Part shown: positions 26,734 through 35,808 of the stretch, piece by piece | Layout of the letters: each line of letters opens with the position of its first letter | Numbering within the stretch: position 1 is the first letter of the stretch | Position numbers and translations under genes: made by a program | The notes under the pieces: model-generated | What the model was told of the DNA's origin: nothing | What the model saw: the letters and a program-made list of their open reading frames with translations, nothing else | Database searches by the model: none | Origin: Gammaproteobacteria bacterium LSUCC0112 | GTDB lineage: Bacteria > Pseudomonadota > Gammaproteobacteria > Pseudomonadales > Pseudohongiellaceae | Direction of reading: 5' to 3' | NCBI GenBank assembly: GCA_004535785.1 | Contig: SPIB01000001.1 | Coordinates: 226,357-277,754 of the forward strand | DNA: 51,398 nucleotides

Positions 26734-27024
26734 ATGTCAGACACTACCCAGGCGTCAGAAACACCCCAAACCCCCTCGTTTGAAGAAACCCTGGCCCAAC
26801 TCGAAACACTGGTCACTCGCATGGAAGATGGGCAAATGAGTCTTGAAGACGCACTCGGCGCTTTCGAGACCGGCATCAAACTGACACGTGACTGCCAGCA
26901 GGCCTTGCAACAGGCAGAACTCAAAGTACAAATCCTGACACGCGGCGATGGCACCCCCGAAGCCTTTGACCTCGCCAGTACCGGGCTGGGAAACACAACT
27001 GCCAACGGCACAACAGGAGACTGA
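26734..27024 (+). CDS. xseB: Exodeoxyribonuclease VII small subunit
   Basis: 96 residues. The core [19 protein letters not shown], then [15 protein letters not shown], is the XseB signature. XseB partners XseA in the single-strand-specific exonuclease VII. The C-terminal tail is a little longer than in E. coli (80 residues). An AGAGGTCAG sequence precedes the ATG. It lies 2 bases upstream of ispA and then dxs, the classic xseB-ispA-dxs operon. The large subunit is not in the window. Confidence 0.96.
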   Translation: MSDTTQASETPQTPSFEETLAQLETLVTRMEDGQMSLEDALGAFETGIKLTRDCQQALQQAELKVQILTRGDGTPEAFDLASTGLGNTTANGTTGD

Positions 27025-27026
27025 CT

Positions 27027-27926
27027 GTGCACGCTGAACACGAAGACCTGTCTTTATTTCTGGCCAGTTGCCGTCAGCGCTGCGAAAGCCATATGCAGAC
27101 CAGTTTGACCGGCTTGACGGCCATGCCCGATCGTCTGGTTGATGCAATGCGTTACAGCAGCCTGCTGGGAGGCAAACGAATTCGGCCCTGTCTGGTGTAT
27201 GCCAGTGCAATCGCGCTCGGAGGACAGCTGAATACTGCTGATGCAGCGGCCACTGCCGTTGAGTTTATCCATTGCTACTCGTTGATCCACGACGATCTGC
27301 CGGCGATGGACAATGATGACTTGCGCCGCGGCAAACCCACGTTGCATCGCGCCTTTGATGAGGCAACGGCGATTCTGGCAGGCGACGCCCTACAAAGCCT
27401 GGCGTTTCAGCTTTTGGCCGAAAACCAGCAAGTTGATACCGATATCAGATTACAGATGCTGGCCCTGCTGGCACGTGCGGCCGGCAGTGAAGGCATGATT
27501 GCCGGTCAGAGCATTGATCTGGCGGCCGTTGGCCAGCAACTGACATTGGCAGCACTGGAAAACATGCACCTGCTGAAAACCGGCGCACTTATACAGGCCA
27601 GTGTTGAATTGGGTGCACTGAGCGCCCATTGCCGGGATGCTGCGGTGTTTACGGCCTTGCGCAATTATTCGCGCTGCATCGGCCTCGCGTTTCAGGTTCA
27701 CGATGACATTCTGGACGTGGTCAGCGACACCGATGTACTGGGCAAGCCACAAGGCTCGGATATAGCGCGCAACAAACCCACCTACGTGAGTCTGCTGGGA
27801 CTGGAGGGCGCCCGCGCCAAGGCGAATGCCCTGATCAATCAGGCACACACAGCATTGGATGCCATCAACGCCGATACCCGTTTACTGCGTGATATTGCTA
27901 CCTATATCACTGCCCGACAACACTAG
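27027..27926 (+). CDS. ispA: Farnesyl diphosphate synthase (geranyltranstransferase)
   Basis: IspA condenses isopentenyl diphosphate with dimethylallyl and geranyl diphosphates to make farnesyl diphosphate. The first aspartate-rich motif DDLPAMDNDD begins at 89, the second DDILD is at 226-230, and the GGKRIRP block is at 48-54. The 299 residues match E. coli (299). The start is GTG two bases after the xseB stop, preceded by AGGAG in the end of xseB. Confidence 0.96.
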   Translation: MHAEHEDLSLFLASCRQRCESHMQTSLTGLTAMPDRLVDAMRYSSLLGGKRIRPCLVYASAIALGGQLNTADAAATAVEFIHCYSLIHDDLPAMDNDDLRRGKPTLHRAFDEATAILAGDALQSLAFQLLAENQQVDTDIRLQMLALLARAAGSEGMIAGQSIDLAAVGQQLTLAALENMHLLKTGALIQASVELGALSAHCRDAAVFTALRNYSRCIGLAFQVHDDILDVVSDTDVLGKPQGSDIARNKPTYVSLLGLEGARAKANALINQAHTALDAINADTRLLRDIATYITARQH

Positions 27927-28027
27927 CGTTTGACGAATACCCTGCGATTGATTAACGTAGCCGCTCCGCAAAAATCACCGGAAACTGACCGTCACAGGCG
28001 GCCAGCGACTGATCGGGCACACACGCC

Positions 28028-29947
28028 ATGTTAAATGAAATTCCTCTGACGAGACCGGACACCCCGTTACTCGATCAGATCAACAGTCCCGCTGATCTGC
28101 GCGCCATGGATCCCGCGCTGTTCACAGATTTAGCCCGGGAATTGCGCAACTTCCTGCTCTACTCGGTTGGCCAGACCGGTGGCCACTTTGGTGCGGGGCT
28201 TGGCGTTGTAGAACTGACCATTGCACTGCATTATGTATTCAACACACCCGATGACCGCCTGGTCTGGGATGTAGGCCATCAGACCTACCCGCACAAAATT
28301 TTGACCGGCCGCCGCGAGCGGATGCTGAGCATGCGTCAACCCGGCGGGCTGGCTGCCTTTCCCTGCCGCGATGAAAGTGAGTTTGACAGTTTTGGGGTTG
28401 GCCATTCCAGCACGTCCATCAGTGCTGCGCTCGGCATGATGGTCGCCGCGCGGCAGCAACAAAAAGATCGTCATGTCATCGCCGTGATCGGTGACGGTGC
28501 CATGACCGCGGGCATGGCCTTTGAAGCGCTTAACCACGCCGGCGAACTGGATGACAATGTGCTGGTGATCCTCAACGATAACAACATGTCGATATCGCGC
28601 AACGTCGGTGGATTATCCAGCTACTTTGCACGCATGTGGGCCAGCAAGCCATATAACTTTATCCGCTCAGGCAGCAAAAAGATGCTGTCCAAAATCCCGC
28701 CAGCGTTAAAGGCTGCCCACCGCGCAGAAGAGTACATGAAGGGAATGGTGTCACCCGGCACCCTGTTCGAAGAGATTGGCTTTAACTACATCGGTCTGGT
28801 GGATGGGCACGACATGGGTCGACTCATCGAGGTACTGGGCAATATTCGTGAATTGCGCGGCCCGCAATTGCTGCATGTGGTGACACAAAAAGGCAAAGGC
28901 TACACCGCCTCTGAGAACGACCCCTTTGGCATGCATGCCCTGACCAAAATCGAGGTCAAACCGCGCAAGCCGCAGGATATCAAACCGGCATCGCCCAGTT
29001 ACTCCAACGTTTTTGGGGACTGGTTGATTGATATGGCACAGCAAGATGAGCGTCTGATTGCGATTACCCCTGCCATGAGCGCAGGTTCCGGCATGGATAA
29101 CTTTGCCGAACAATTCCCTGAACGATTTTACGACGTTGCCATTGCGGAACAACATGCGGTGACGTTTGCGGCCGGTATGGCCTGCGACGGTGTCAAACCG
29201 GTGGTGGCGATTTATTCCACCTTCCTGCAACGCGCATATGATCAACTGATTCACGACGTGGCACTGCAAAATCTGGATGTGCTGTTTGCGATTGATCGTG
29301 CCGGACTAGTCGGTGAAGACGGCCCAACCCACGCCGGCAGCTTTGATCTGAGTTTCCTGCGCTGCATCCCCAATATGCTGATCATGGCGCCCAGTGACGA
29401 AAACGAATGCCGCCAGATGTTGTTTACCGGCCATCAATATAACGGCCCGGCTGCTGTACGTTACCCACGTGGCAAAGGCCCGGGCGCGGTGATCGACAAA
29501 CAGATGACCGCGCTACCTCTCGGGCAAGGCGTGATCAAGCGTCAGGGTCACACCGTGGCGCTGCTCGGTTTTGGCAGCATGGTACATACCGCGCTGGCAG
29601 CTGCAGACATATTGGATGCCACGGTTGCGGACATGCGGTTTATCAAGCCGCTGGACACTGCCTTGATTGAAGCACTGACCAAACAGCACGTGCTGCTGGT
29701 CACCATCGAAGAGAATGCGCTGGCCGGCGGTGCTGGTTCGGCCGTGAACGAATGGCTGCTGCAGAATGACTATCAGATTCCCGTGCTGAATCTGGGTTTG
29801 CCTGACTTGTTTATGGCACATGGCCGTGTACCGGAAATGCTTGCCGGCGTAGGTCTGGACAGAGACGGCATTGTGGATGCGGTGCGCAACAAACTGGCGC
29901 GCTGCAAACTTCACACACGCGCAGGCAGTTTTCCTGCAGGCATTTGA
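28028..29947 (+). CDS. dxs: 1-deoxy-D-xylulose-5-phosphate synthase
   Basis: Dxs condenses pyruvate and glyceraldehyde-3-phosphate using thiamine diphosphate, the entry step of the DXP isoprenoid pathway that also needs ispE (6345-7205). The TPP-binding motif [18 protein letters not shown] leads to [25 protein letters not shown] and [18 protein letters not shown] are family blocks, and the transketolase C-domain ends near LNLGLPD. The 639 residues are close to E. coli (620). It is the last gene of xseB-ispA-dxs, 101 bases after ispA. Confidence 0.97.
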   Translation: MLNEIPLTRPDTPLLDQINSPADLRAMDPALFTDLARELRNFLLYSVGQTGGHFGAGLGVVELTIALHYVFNTPDDRLVWDVGHQTYPHKILTGRRERMLSMRQPGGLAAFPCRDESEFDSFGVGHSSTSISAALGMMVAARQQQKDRHVIAVIGDGAMTAGMAFEALNHAGELDDNVLVILNDNNMSISRNVGGLSSYFARMWASKPYNFIRSGSKKMLSKIPPALKAAHRAEEYMKGMVSPGTLFEEIGFNYIGLVDGHDMGRLIEVLGNIRELRGPQLLHVVTQKGKGYTASENDPFGMHALTKIEVKPRKPQDIKPASPSYSNVFGDWLIDMAQQDERLIAITPAMSAGSGMDNFAEQFPERFYDVAIAEQHAVTFAAGMACDGVKPVVAIYSTFLQRAYDQLIHDVALQNLDVLFAIDRAGLVGEDGPTHAGSFDLSFLRCIPNMLIMAPSDENECRQMLFTGHQYNGPAAVRYPRGKGPGAVIDKQMTALPLGQGVIKRQGHTVALLGFGSMVHTALAAADILDATVADMRFIKPLDTALIEALTKQHVLLVTIEENALAGGAGSAVNEWLLQNDYQIPVLNLGLPDLFMAHGRVPEMLAGVGLDRDGIVDAVRNKLARCKLHTRAGSFPAGI

Positions 29948-29988
29948 TTAACAGGTATTTGTTCAACAGACGTCTGATCAACAGACAG
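29944..29988 (+). repeat. Three 15-base imperfect tandem repeats between dxs and btuR
   Basis: Units start at 29944, 29959 and 29974: TTGATTAACAGGTAT, TTGTTCAACAGACGT and CTGATCAACAGACAG. The shared core is TGATYAACAG. The period is five codons and the reading frame is that of btuR, so a TTG start at 29944 would give an L/I-N-R-type pentapeptide repeat. The first unit overlaps the dxs stop. Confidence 0.55.
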
Positions 29989-30006
29989 GAACAGCAAAGG
30001 TGCCCG

Positions 30007-30615
30007 ATGGAAACCCGCGAAGAACGCAACGAACGGCATAAAAAAGCCATGCAACGCAAAAAGCAGCATGTCGACGAACGCATTGCGGCGGCGGTCATCG
30101 ACAAGGGGCTGTTGTTGGTGCTCACCGGCAATGGCAAAGGCAAAAGTTCTTCAGCGTTTGGCATGCTGGCGCGCAGTGTGGGTCATGGCCTGCGCTGTGG
30201 AGTAGTGCAATTCATCAAAGGCCAATGGGTGTGTGGCGAACACTTGCTGTTTTCCCAGCACCCACTGGTTGAATTTTATGTGATGAATACCGGTTTTACC
30301 TGGGACACCCAAGACCGCGAAGGTGATATTGCTGCGGCTGAAAAAACCTGGGTACACGCCGAACACTTGTTGAGCAATCCCGACGTTAAAGTGGTGGTAC
30401 TGGACGAACTGACCTACATGCTCACCTACGGTTATCTGGACCACAACAAAGTGTTTAATGCCTTGAAAAACCGTCCGGCAGATCAGCATGTGATTATCAC
30501 CGGCCGCAATGCCAACGAGACCCTGATTGCCATGGCTGACACCGTCAGCGAGATCAATGATGTCAAACATGCATTTAATGCCGGCATTCGCGTGCAGAAA
30601 GGTATCGACTATTAA
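30007..30615 (+). CDS. btuR: Cob(I)alamin adenosyltransferase (corrinoid adenosyltransferase)
   Basis: BtuR/CobO transfers the 5'-deoxyadenosyl group of ATP to cob(I)alamin. The P-loop variant GNGKGKSSSAFG begins at 41. VVQFIKGQW, VVVLDELTYMLTYGYL and VIITGRNANETLI are characteristic. The 202 residues from the ATG at 30007 match E. coli BtuR (196), and AAAGG lies 6 bases upstream. An in-frame TTG at 29944 would add a 21-residue repeat-like extension and is less likely. btuF overlaps its 3' end. Confidence 0.95.
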   Translation: METREERNERHKKAMQRKKQHVDERIAAAVIDKGLLLVLTGNGKGKSSSAFGMLARSVGHGLRCGVVQFIKGQWVCGEHLLFSQHPLVEFYVMNTGFTWDTQDREGDIAAAEKTWVHAEHLLSNPDVKVVVLDELTYMLTYGYLDHNKVFNALKNRPADQHVIITGRNANETLIAMADTVSEINDVKHAFNAGIRVQKGIDY

Positions 30616-31486
30616 GGCGAGCCTGCTACTGTTCGTCGTTACGGGGATGTTTTGCTGCGGTGCCGCCTCTGCACAAGCCTTGTCTGTCGAAGACGATACT
30701 GGGCATGTGGTCACGCTGGAAAAACCCGCGCAACGTATCATCAGCCTGGCACCGTCTATGACCGAGTTGTTGTTCAGTCTGGGTGTCGGTGATCGCATTG
30801 TGGGTGTGATGGACTACAGCGACTACCCTCCGGCTGCGCTGCAAATTCCGATTGTTGGCCGTTATGACATGCTCGACATGGAGCAGATTATTGCATTGCA
30901 ACCTGATCTGGTGGTGGCCTGGTTGACCGGCAACCCTCGCACGGCGATCCAACGTCTCAAGGAATTCGGTATTGCGGTGTACACCGCCGAACCCGACAGC
31001 CTGCTGAGTATTTCTGACCACCTGCTACGGTTGGGACAATTGACCGGGCAACATCAGCAAGCGACTGACCTGAGCCAACAACTGTTGAACCGGCTGGACG
31101 CTGTGGAAACACAGATGATAAACGCAGCGCCCGTGCGAGTGTTTTATCAAGTCTGGCACTCACCGATGATCAGTGTGGGTGGCGCAGAACTGATTCATGA
31201 CATGATCAATCGATGCGGCGGTACCAACATTTTTGCGGAATTGCCGGTCGGCCCCAAGGTGAATCTTGAAGATGTATTGCTTCGCGATCCTCAGGTCATT
31301 ATCGCCAGCGGCTCAGACCGTGAAAGCCCGGCGTGGTTGGACGACTGGTTGCAATGGCCGGAATTAGCTGCGGTGCGCGATCAGCACCTGTATGCGATTG
31401 AGCCGGATCTGGTGCAGCGCCACAGTTTGAGGGCGCTGCAAGGCATGGACACCATGTGCGAGATGATTGCCCGCGCACGTCCGTGA
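30578..31486 (+). CDS. btuF: Periplasmic cobalamin-binding protein BtuF-like
   Basis: A substrate-binding protein of the BtuF/helical-backbone type for corrinoid import. After the leader (SLLLFVVTGMFCCGAASA) comes VEDDTGHVVTLEKPAQRIISLAPSMTELLFSLG, typical of BtuF. IVGRYDMLDMEQIIALQPDLVV and QHLYAIEPDLVQR follow. The start is uncertain. ATG at 30578 gives 302 residues but has no ribosome-binding site. An ATT at 30611, overlapping the btuR stop, sits 8 bases after AAAGG and would give a compact leader (see findings). No membrane or ATPase subunit follows, so BtuC/BtuD must be encoded elsewhere. The pairing with btuR supports cobalamin salvage. Confidence 0.88.
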   Translation: MPAFACRKVSTIKASLLLFVVTGMFCCGAASAQALSVEDDTGHVVTLEKPAQRIISLAPSMTELLFSLGVGDRIVGVMDYSDYPPAALQIPIVGRYDMLDMEQIIALQPDLVVAWLTGNPRTAIQRLKEFGIAVYTAEPDSLLSISDHLLRLGQLTGQHQQATDLSQQLLNRLDAVETQMINAAPVRVFYQVWHSPMISVGGAELIHDMINRCGGTNIFAELPVGPKVNLEDVLLRDPQVIIASGSDRESPAWLDDWLQWPELAAVRDQHLYAIEPDLVQRHSLRALQGMDTMCEMIARARP

Positions 31487-32077
31487 TCACTGTTTAAACA
31501 GATGCCCCATCTTGCGGCCTTTGACCTCAAGATAATCTTCATTGTGCAGATTCAGACCGGCTTCAATCGGCACGCGATCGACCACCTCAATACCCAAGTC
31601 CCTCAGCGCATCCACCTTGAGTGGATTATTGGTCATCAGACGCACCTGCCTCACACCAAAATGCTCAAGTATCGGTTTGCAGATATCGTACTCACGACCA
31701 TCAGCGGCAAAACCCAACTGCTCATTCGCCTCGACAGTATCGGCGCCTTTATCCTGCAGGGAGTAGGCTTTGATTTTGTTAAGTAGTCCGATGCCGCGTC
31801 CCTCCTGACGCAGATACAGAATCATACCGCGTCCCTCTTCCTTGATTTTTTGCATGGCAAATTGCAATTGTGGCCCACAATCACAGCGCATGCTGAACAA
31901 CGCATCACCCGTCAGACATTCTGAATGCAGGCGGCATAACACCGGTTCGGCAGTACTGATGTCGCCCATACTCAGCACCACATGTTCCTTGCCCGTCAGT
32001 GTGTCTTCAAAACCATGAATTAAAAAGTCACCCAACTCGGTAGGGAGTGTGGCGCTGGCAACAAACTTGATACTCAC
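31487..32077 (-). CDS. ribA: GTP cyclohydrolase II
   Basis: RibA opens GTP to 2,5-diamino-6-ribosylamino-pyrimidinone phosphate, the first step of riboflavin synthesis. Zinc ligands are C54, C65 and C67 in [17 protein letters not shown]. The catalytic region [19 protein letters not shown] is intact. The 196 residues equal E. coli RibA. It follows pgpA by 12 bases at the end of the long leftward rib operon and abuts btuF tail to tail. It compensates for the degenerate cyclohydrolase domain of RibBA at 34642-35763. Confidence 0.96.
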   Translation of the reverse strand: MSIKFVASATLPTELGDFLIHGFEDTLTGKEHVVLSMGDISTAEPVLCRLHSECLTGDALFSMRCDCGPQLQFAMQKIKEEGRGMILYLRQEGRGIGLLNKIKAYSLQDKGADTVEANEQLGFAADGREYDICKPILEHFGVRQVRLMTNNPLKVDALRDLGIEVVDRVPIEAGLNLHNEDYLEVKGRKMGHLFKQ

Positions 32078-32089
32078 AAAGTAAACCTC

Positions 32090-32566
32090 TTACAAAATCC
32101 AGACAGCCAACAGCTGCAGACAAATCCACGCCATGACACCCGCCAGCACGTCGTCAATCATGATGCCAAATCCACCATGAACATGACGATCAAACCAGCG
32201 GATTGGCCAGGGTTTAATGATGTCAAACACTCGAAACAACACAAACCCACACAGCAGCCACACAAGACCGGGCGGCGCCAGAAACATGGTCAACCAGTAT
32301 CCAATAAATTCGTCCCAGACGATGCCACCGTGATCATGCACACCAATGTCTTGCGCGGTTTTGCCACACAACCACACACCCAGTACAAACCCCGCCAACA
32401 GAAACAGCAGGTAAACCACGGGGGGCATCGCAGGCAGCACCAGATACAGAGCAAGCGCAGCAAGGGTGCCAAAGGTGCCGGGTGCATGCGGCGCAGCGCC
32501 ACTGCCCAAACCAAAGGCCAGGAAATGTACCGGATTGCGCCACACTGATGCCGGCGTTGCCGCCAT
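32090..32566 (-). CDS. pgpA: Phosphatidylglycerophosphatase A
   Basis: PgpA dephosphorylates phosphatidylglycerol phosphate in the inner membrane. FGLGSGAAPHAPGTFGTL is the family opening. IGVHDHGGIVWDEFIGYWLT carries the acidic catalytic D/E residues, and FRVFDIIKPWPIRWFDR is also conserved. It has about four membrane segments and 158 residues. I choose the ATG at 32566 because GTGAGG precedes it; a GTG at 32581 overlapping the thiL stop is the alternative. thiL-pgpA adjacency is standard in gammaproteobacteria. Confidence 0.94.
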   Translation of the reverse strand: MAATPASVWRNPVHFLAFGLGSGAAPHAPGTFGTLAALALYLVLPAMPPVVYLLFLLAGFVLGVWLCGKTAQDIGVHDHGGIVWDEFIGYWLTMFLAPPGLVWLLCGFVLFRVFDIIKPWPIRWFDRHVHGGFGIMIDDVLAGVMAWICLQLLAVWIL

Positions 32567-32577
32567 GATTAACAACC

Positions 32578-33603
32578 TCACAAGGACTCAGAAAAGTGAT
32601 TGTAACCTTTCAGTGACAAAGGATGTTGTTCACCTAAAGAAGTTTGTAAGCGAATTCCGACACCGTCGTCAATGTGTCCAATACGCGTGAACCGTAAACC
32701 CAGTGCCTGCATTGCCGATCGGGCGGCCGCTTCCTGCGCAGGTGGCACGCACACACACAATTCGTAATCATCACCGCCACTGAGCGCCAGCGCCAATTGT
32801 TCACGCAAAGGCACACAGCGTTGAAATGTGTCAGACAGCGGGATGTCTTCGCTCTTGATCAGCGCACCCAGCCCCTGCGTTGAGCCAAACCGTTTAAACG
32901 CACTGGTGTCGAGCACATGCTGAAGATCAGAGGCCAGTCCATCAGAGATATCCAGCGCGGCCGACGCCAGACCGCGCAAGGCGATGCCCGCGTCTATCCG
33001 TGCATCCGGCTGATAAAACGCCTGTTGCAACACCTGTCTTGCTGACGCGTCCAATGCTGCGTCATTTAGGCGCGCATCGCCGAGTATCCACCATAACGCA
33101 GCAGCCGCATCACCCAGGTCACCGGTGACATAAATGGCATCACCCACGGCTGCCCCGGATCGCAGCAAGGCTTGACCTGCTGGCACTTTGCCGTGCACTT
33201 GAATGGTAATCGATAACGGACCACGCGTGGTATCGCCACCAATCAACGGACAGTGATGCGCTTGTGCCACCACTGCCAACCCGTGACTGAACGCCGCCAG
33301 CCAATGCGCATCGGGCGCAGGCAAACTGATGGCCAAGGTAAATGCCACCGGTTGTGCACCCATGGCAGCGAGATCGCTGAGGTTCACCAGCAGGCAACGT
33401 TGTGCCAGCAAAAACGGATCTGCCTGCGTCGGGAAGTGGATGGATTCGTTTAATGTGTCAATGGACATGACCATCTGAAAACCTACGGGCAATGACACAA
33501 TCGCGGCATCATCACCCGGACCAAGCAGCACATCGTCGTGAGCAAAATTCAACTCAGGCGTGCCGAAGTAGCGTCTGATCAGTTCAAACTCGCCCTGAGC
33601 CAC
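32578..33603 (-). CDS. thiL: Thiamine-monophosphate kinase
   Basis: ThiL phosphorylates thiamine monophosphate to the active diphosphate. The GTG at 33603 gives VAQGEFELIRRYF, aligning with the GEFxLI start of the family. GGAG lies 5 bases upstream and the gene overlaps nusB by 20 bases. GPGDDAAIV, MSIDTLNESIHF, NLSDLAAMGAQP and LDISDGLASDL are the metal- and nucleotide-binding motifs. The 341 residues compare with 325 in E. coli. An in-frame upstream ATG would add 26 non-family residues encoded inside nusB. Confidence 0.95.
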   Translation of the reverse strand: MAQGEFELIRRYFGTPELNFAHDDVLLGPGDDAAIVSLPVGFQMVMSIDTLNESIHFPTQADPFLLAQRCLLVNLSDLAAMGAQPVAFTLAISLPAPDAHWLAAFSHGLAVVAQAHHCPLIGGDTTRGPLSITIQVHGKVPAGQALLRSGAAVGDAIYVTGDLGDAAAALWWILGDARLNDAALDASARQVLQQAFYQPDARIDAGIALRGLASAALDISDGLASDLQHVLDTSAFKRFGSTQGLGALIKSEDIPLSDTFQRCVPLREQLALALSGGDDYELCVCVPPAQEAAARSAMQALGLRFTRIGHIDDGVGIRLQTSLGEQHPLSLKGYNHFSESL

Positions 33604-34099
33604 GCTGCTCCAACACTCGCAAGGTTTTTGACGCACGATCCAACACGCCATTGATATATTTGTGACTGTCGGTGGCCCCAAATACTTTAGCGAGTTCCAC
33701 CGCCTCGTTGATCACCACTTTGTACGGCACATCAATACGATGTTCCAATTCGTACAGCCCCAGCCGCAGCAGGGACAATTCGATTGGATCCAGTGCGGAC
33801 ATCTCGCGATCCAGCCACGGCGCCATCATGGCGTCGAGACCAGGCACGTTGGCAACCACCTGCGGGAACACTTCCTTAAAAAAGTCGCGATCAATTTTTC
33901 CCTGATAATACACCAGAAATTCCGCCAGAATTTCATTGACCGGTGCGCGCGCCATTTCCCACTGATACAGAGCCTGTAACAGCATACGTCTGGCTTTCTG
34001 ACGATCACTCAGTTTTTTCTTTTTACCTTCGTCATCCAGCTCGCGACTGCCTTTTTCAGCAGACGCCGACAGAGGCTTTGCGCTTGTTAAATCAATCAC
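33584..34099 (-). CDS. nusB: Transcription antitermination factor NusB
   Basis: NusB with S10 binds boxA RNA in rRNA antitermination. The core ARRMLLQALYQWEMA, VDYP-like segments and LGLYELEHRIDVPYKVVINEAVELAKVFG with the C-terminal NGVLD block are diagnostic. I choose the GTG at 34099: it lies 4 bases after the ribH stop with GGAG at suitable distance. This gives 171 residues with a lysine-rich N-terminal extension relative to E. coli (139). ribH-nusB-thiL order is classic. Confidence 0.93.
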   Translation of the reverse strand: MIDLTSAKPLSASAEKGSRELDDEGKKKKLSDRQKARRMLLQALYQWEMARAPVNEILAEFLVYYQGKIDRDFFKEVFPQVVANVPGLDAMMAPWLDREMSALDPIELSLLRLGLYELEHRIDVPYKVVINEAVELAKVFGATDSHKYINGVLDRASKTLRVLEQRGSGRV

Positions 34100-34103
34100 G
34101 CTG

Positions 34104-34580
34104 TCAGGCTCCCAGCTTGTTGATGACACTGACCATTTCCAGTGCACCCAGCGCTGCTTCCGCGCCTTTATTGCCGGCTTTGGTGCCCGCGCGTTCAATC
34201 GCTTGCTCGATGGAATCCACAGTCAATACACCAAAGGCAATCGGCGTACCGGTATCAAGGCTGACATGCGCCAGACCTTTCACACACTCGCCTGCTACAT
34301 AATCAAAATGCGGTGTACCACCACGGATCACTGCGCCAATGGCAATCATCGCGTCGCAAGGATGTTTGGCCAATACACGCTTGGCCAAAACCGGCAGCTC
34401 GTAGGCGCCAGGTGCCATCACAATGGTAATGTTGTCTTCCGACACGCCATGGCGACGCAGCGCATCGACCGCACCGTCAACCAACTTTTCAACAATAAAC
34501 CAGTTGAAGCGTGATGCCACAATAATAAAACGCCCGTTACCGGGGAGAAAATCTCCTTCAATTCTGCGAATTCCGCTCAT
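34104..34580 (-). CDS. ribH: 6,7-dimethyl-8-ribityllumazine synthase
   Basis: RibH condenses 3,4-dihydroxy-2-butanone-4-phosphate with the ribitylaminopyrimidine to lumazine. [18 protein letters not shown] is the N-terminal substrate region, [11 protein letters not shown] follows, and [22 protein letters not shown] contains the catalytic histidine. The 158 residues match E. coli (156). It lies 61 bases after ribBA and 4 before nusB. Confidence 0.97.
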   Translation of the reverse strand: MSGIRRIEGDFLPGNGRFIIVASRFNWFIVEKLVDGAVDALRRHGVSEDNITIVMAPGAYELPVLAKRVLAKHPCDAMIAIGAVIRGGTPHFDYVAGECVKGLAHVSLDTGTPIAFGVLTVDSIEQAIERAGTKAGNKGAEAALGALEMVSVINKLGA

Positions 34581-34641
34581 GCTGTCTTCCTCATATTCAA
34601 TAACAAAAAACGGTAGTAACCCAACCGGTCAGTTCGTTGAC

Positions 34642-35763
34642 TCAGACAGTCGTGTCGAACTGTACAAACTCAACCACTTCCAGATCAAAACCGGTCACGG
34701 CATTAAATTTAGCCGGGTAACTGAGCAGGCGCATTTTGCCAACGCCCAACTCCCTGAGAATTTGTGACCCGGTGCCAATCGTCACATCGCTGCCGGCATG
34801 ACGATGACGACGTGGAATAATCTTGCGATGTCCCACCACACTGGCAATGCTCTCATTGATGTCTTCATCATAGTCATCTCCGCTCAGCAGCACGGCGACG
34901 CCCTTGCCTTCAGCGGCAATACGTTGCAGCGCACGACTGAATGACCAGCTGGTACCGCCAGGCACAATCACGTTACAGATATCGCGCAAGGTACTGGCAA
35001 TATGCACACGCACCAACGTCGGATGTGCTTTGCTGATGTCACCCATGGCAAAAGCCAGATGCGTACCGCCGGAAATGGTGTCCTCAAAGGTATGCAAGGT
35101 GAAATCGCCATACTCGGTAGAGAGCACGTTACTGCTCTTTTTCACCACGGTATGTTCGTTAGCGATCCGGTAGTGAATTAGATCAACAATGGTACCGATT
35201 TTTAATCCGTGTTTTTCAGCAAAGACTTCCAGATCCGGGCGGCGCGCCATGGTGCCGTCTTCATTCATGATCTCAACAATCGCTGCCGCTGGCGTATAAC
35301 CTGCCAGTCGCGCCAGATCACAACCGGCCTCGGTATGACCTGCGCGGCGCAGCACACCACCGGGTTGTGCCATGATCGGGAATATGTGACCGGGCTGCAC
35401 AATATCGTCCGGTTTGGCATCACGTGCGACCGCAACTTGAATGGTGCGGGCACGATCAGCCGCTGAAATGCCGGTGGTCACACCGGTTGCCGCTTCAATC
35501 GACACGGTAAAATTGGTGTTGTAGGGCGTATTGTTTTTGCTGACCATCAGCCCCAGTTCCAGCTGCTCACAGCGCTGGCGGGTCAAAGTCAGGCATACCA
35601 ATCCACGCGCGTATTTCGCCATGAAATTGATGTCTTCGGCGCTCACTCGCTCGGCAGCAATAATCAGATCACCTTCATTTTCGCGATCTTCGTCATCCAT
35701 GAGGATAACCATTTTGCCCTGACGGATATCATCAATCAGTTCTTCAATTGTGTTCAGTTTCAT
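34642..35763 (-). CDS. ribBA: 3,4-dihydroxy-2-butanone-4-phosphate synthase with degenerate GTP cyclohydrolase II domain
   Basis: The N-terminal ~200 residues are an intact DHBP synthase. DDEDRENEGDLIIAAE near 23-38 gives acidic metal ligands, and RAGHTEAGCDLARLAG carries the conserved histidine and cysteine. The C-terminal ~170 residues have the fold outline of GTP cyclohydrolase II. The zinc region is replaced: where RibA has C-x10-C-x-C, this protein has HIASTLRDICNVI, and the QEGRG-like loop is now VLLSGDDYDED. Only the synthase half should be active. Such RibBX-type fusions are common in gammaproteobacteria that also carry ribA, as here. Confidence 0.93.
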   Translation of the reverse strand: MKLNTIEELIDDIRQGKMVILMDDEDRENEGDLIIAAERVSAEDINFMAKYARGLVCLTLTRQRCEQLELGLMVSKNNTPYNTNFTVSIEAATGVTTGISAADRARTIQVAVARDAKPDDIVQPGHIFPIMAQPGGVLRRAGHTEAGCDLARLAGYTPAAAIVEIMNEDGTMARRPDLEVFAEKHGLKIGTIVDLIHYRIANEHTVVKKSSNVLSTEYGDFTLHTFEDTISGGTHLAFAMGDISKAHPTLVRVHIASTLRDICNVIVPGGTSWSFSRALQRIAAEGKGVAVLLSGDDYDEDINESIASVVGHRKIIPRRHRHAGSDVTIGTGSQILRELGVGKMRLLSYPAKFNAVTGFDLEVVEFVQFDTTV

Positions 35764-35808
35764 AGCGCCTGCTTGTTAACCTGCTGTCTGTGAGTTAAAA
35801 CCGGGTAC

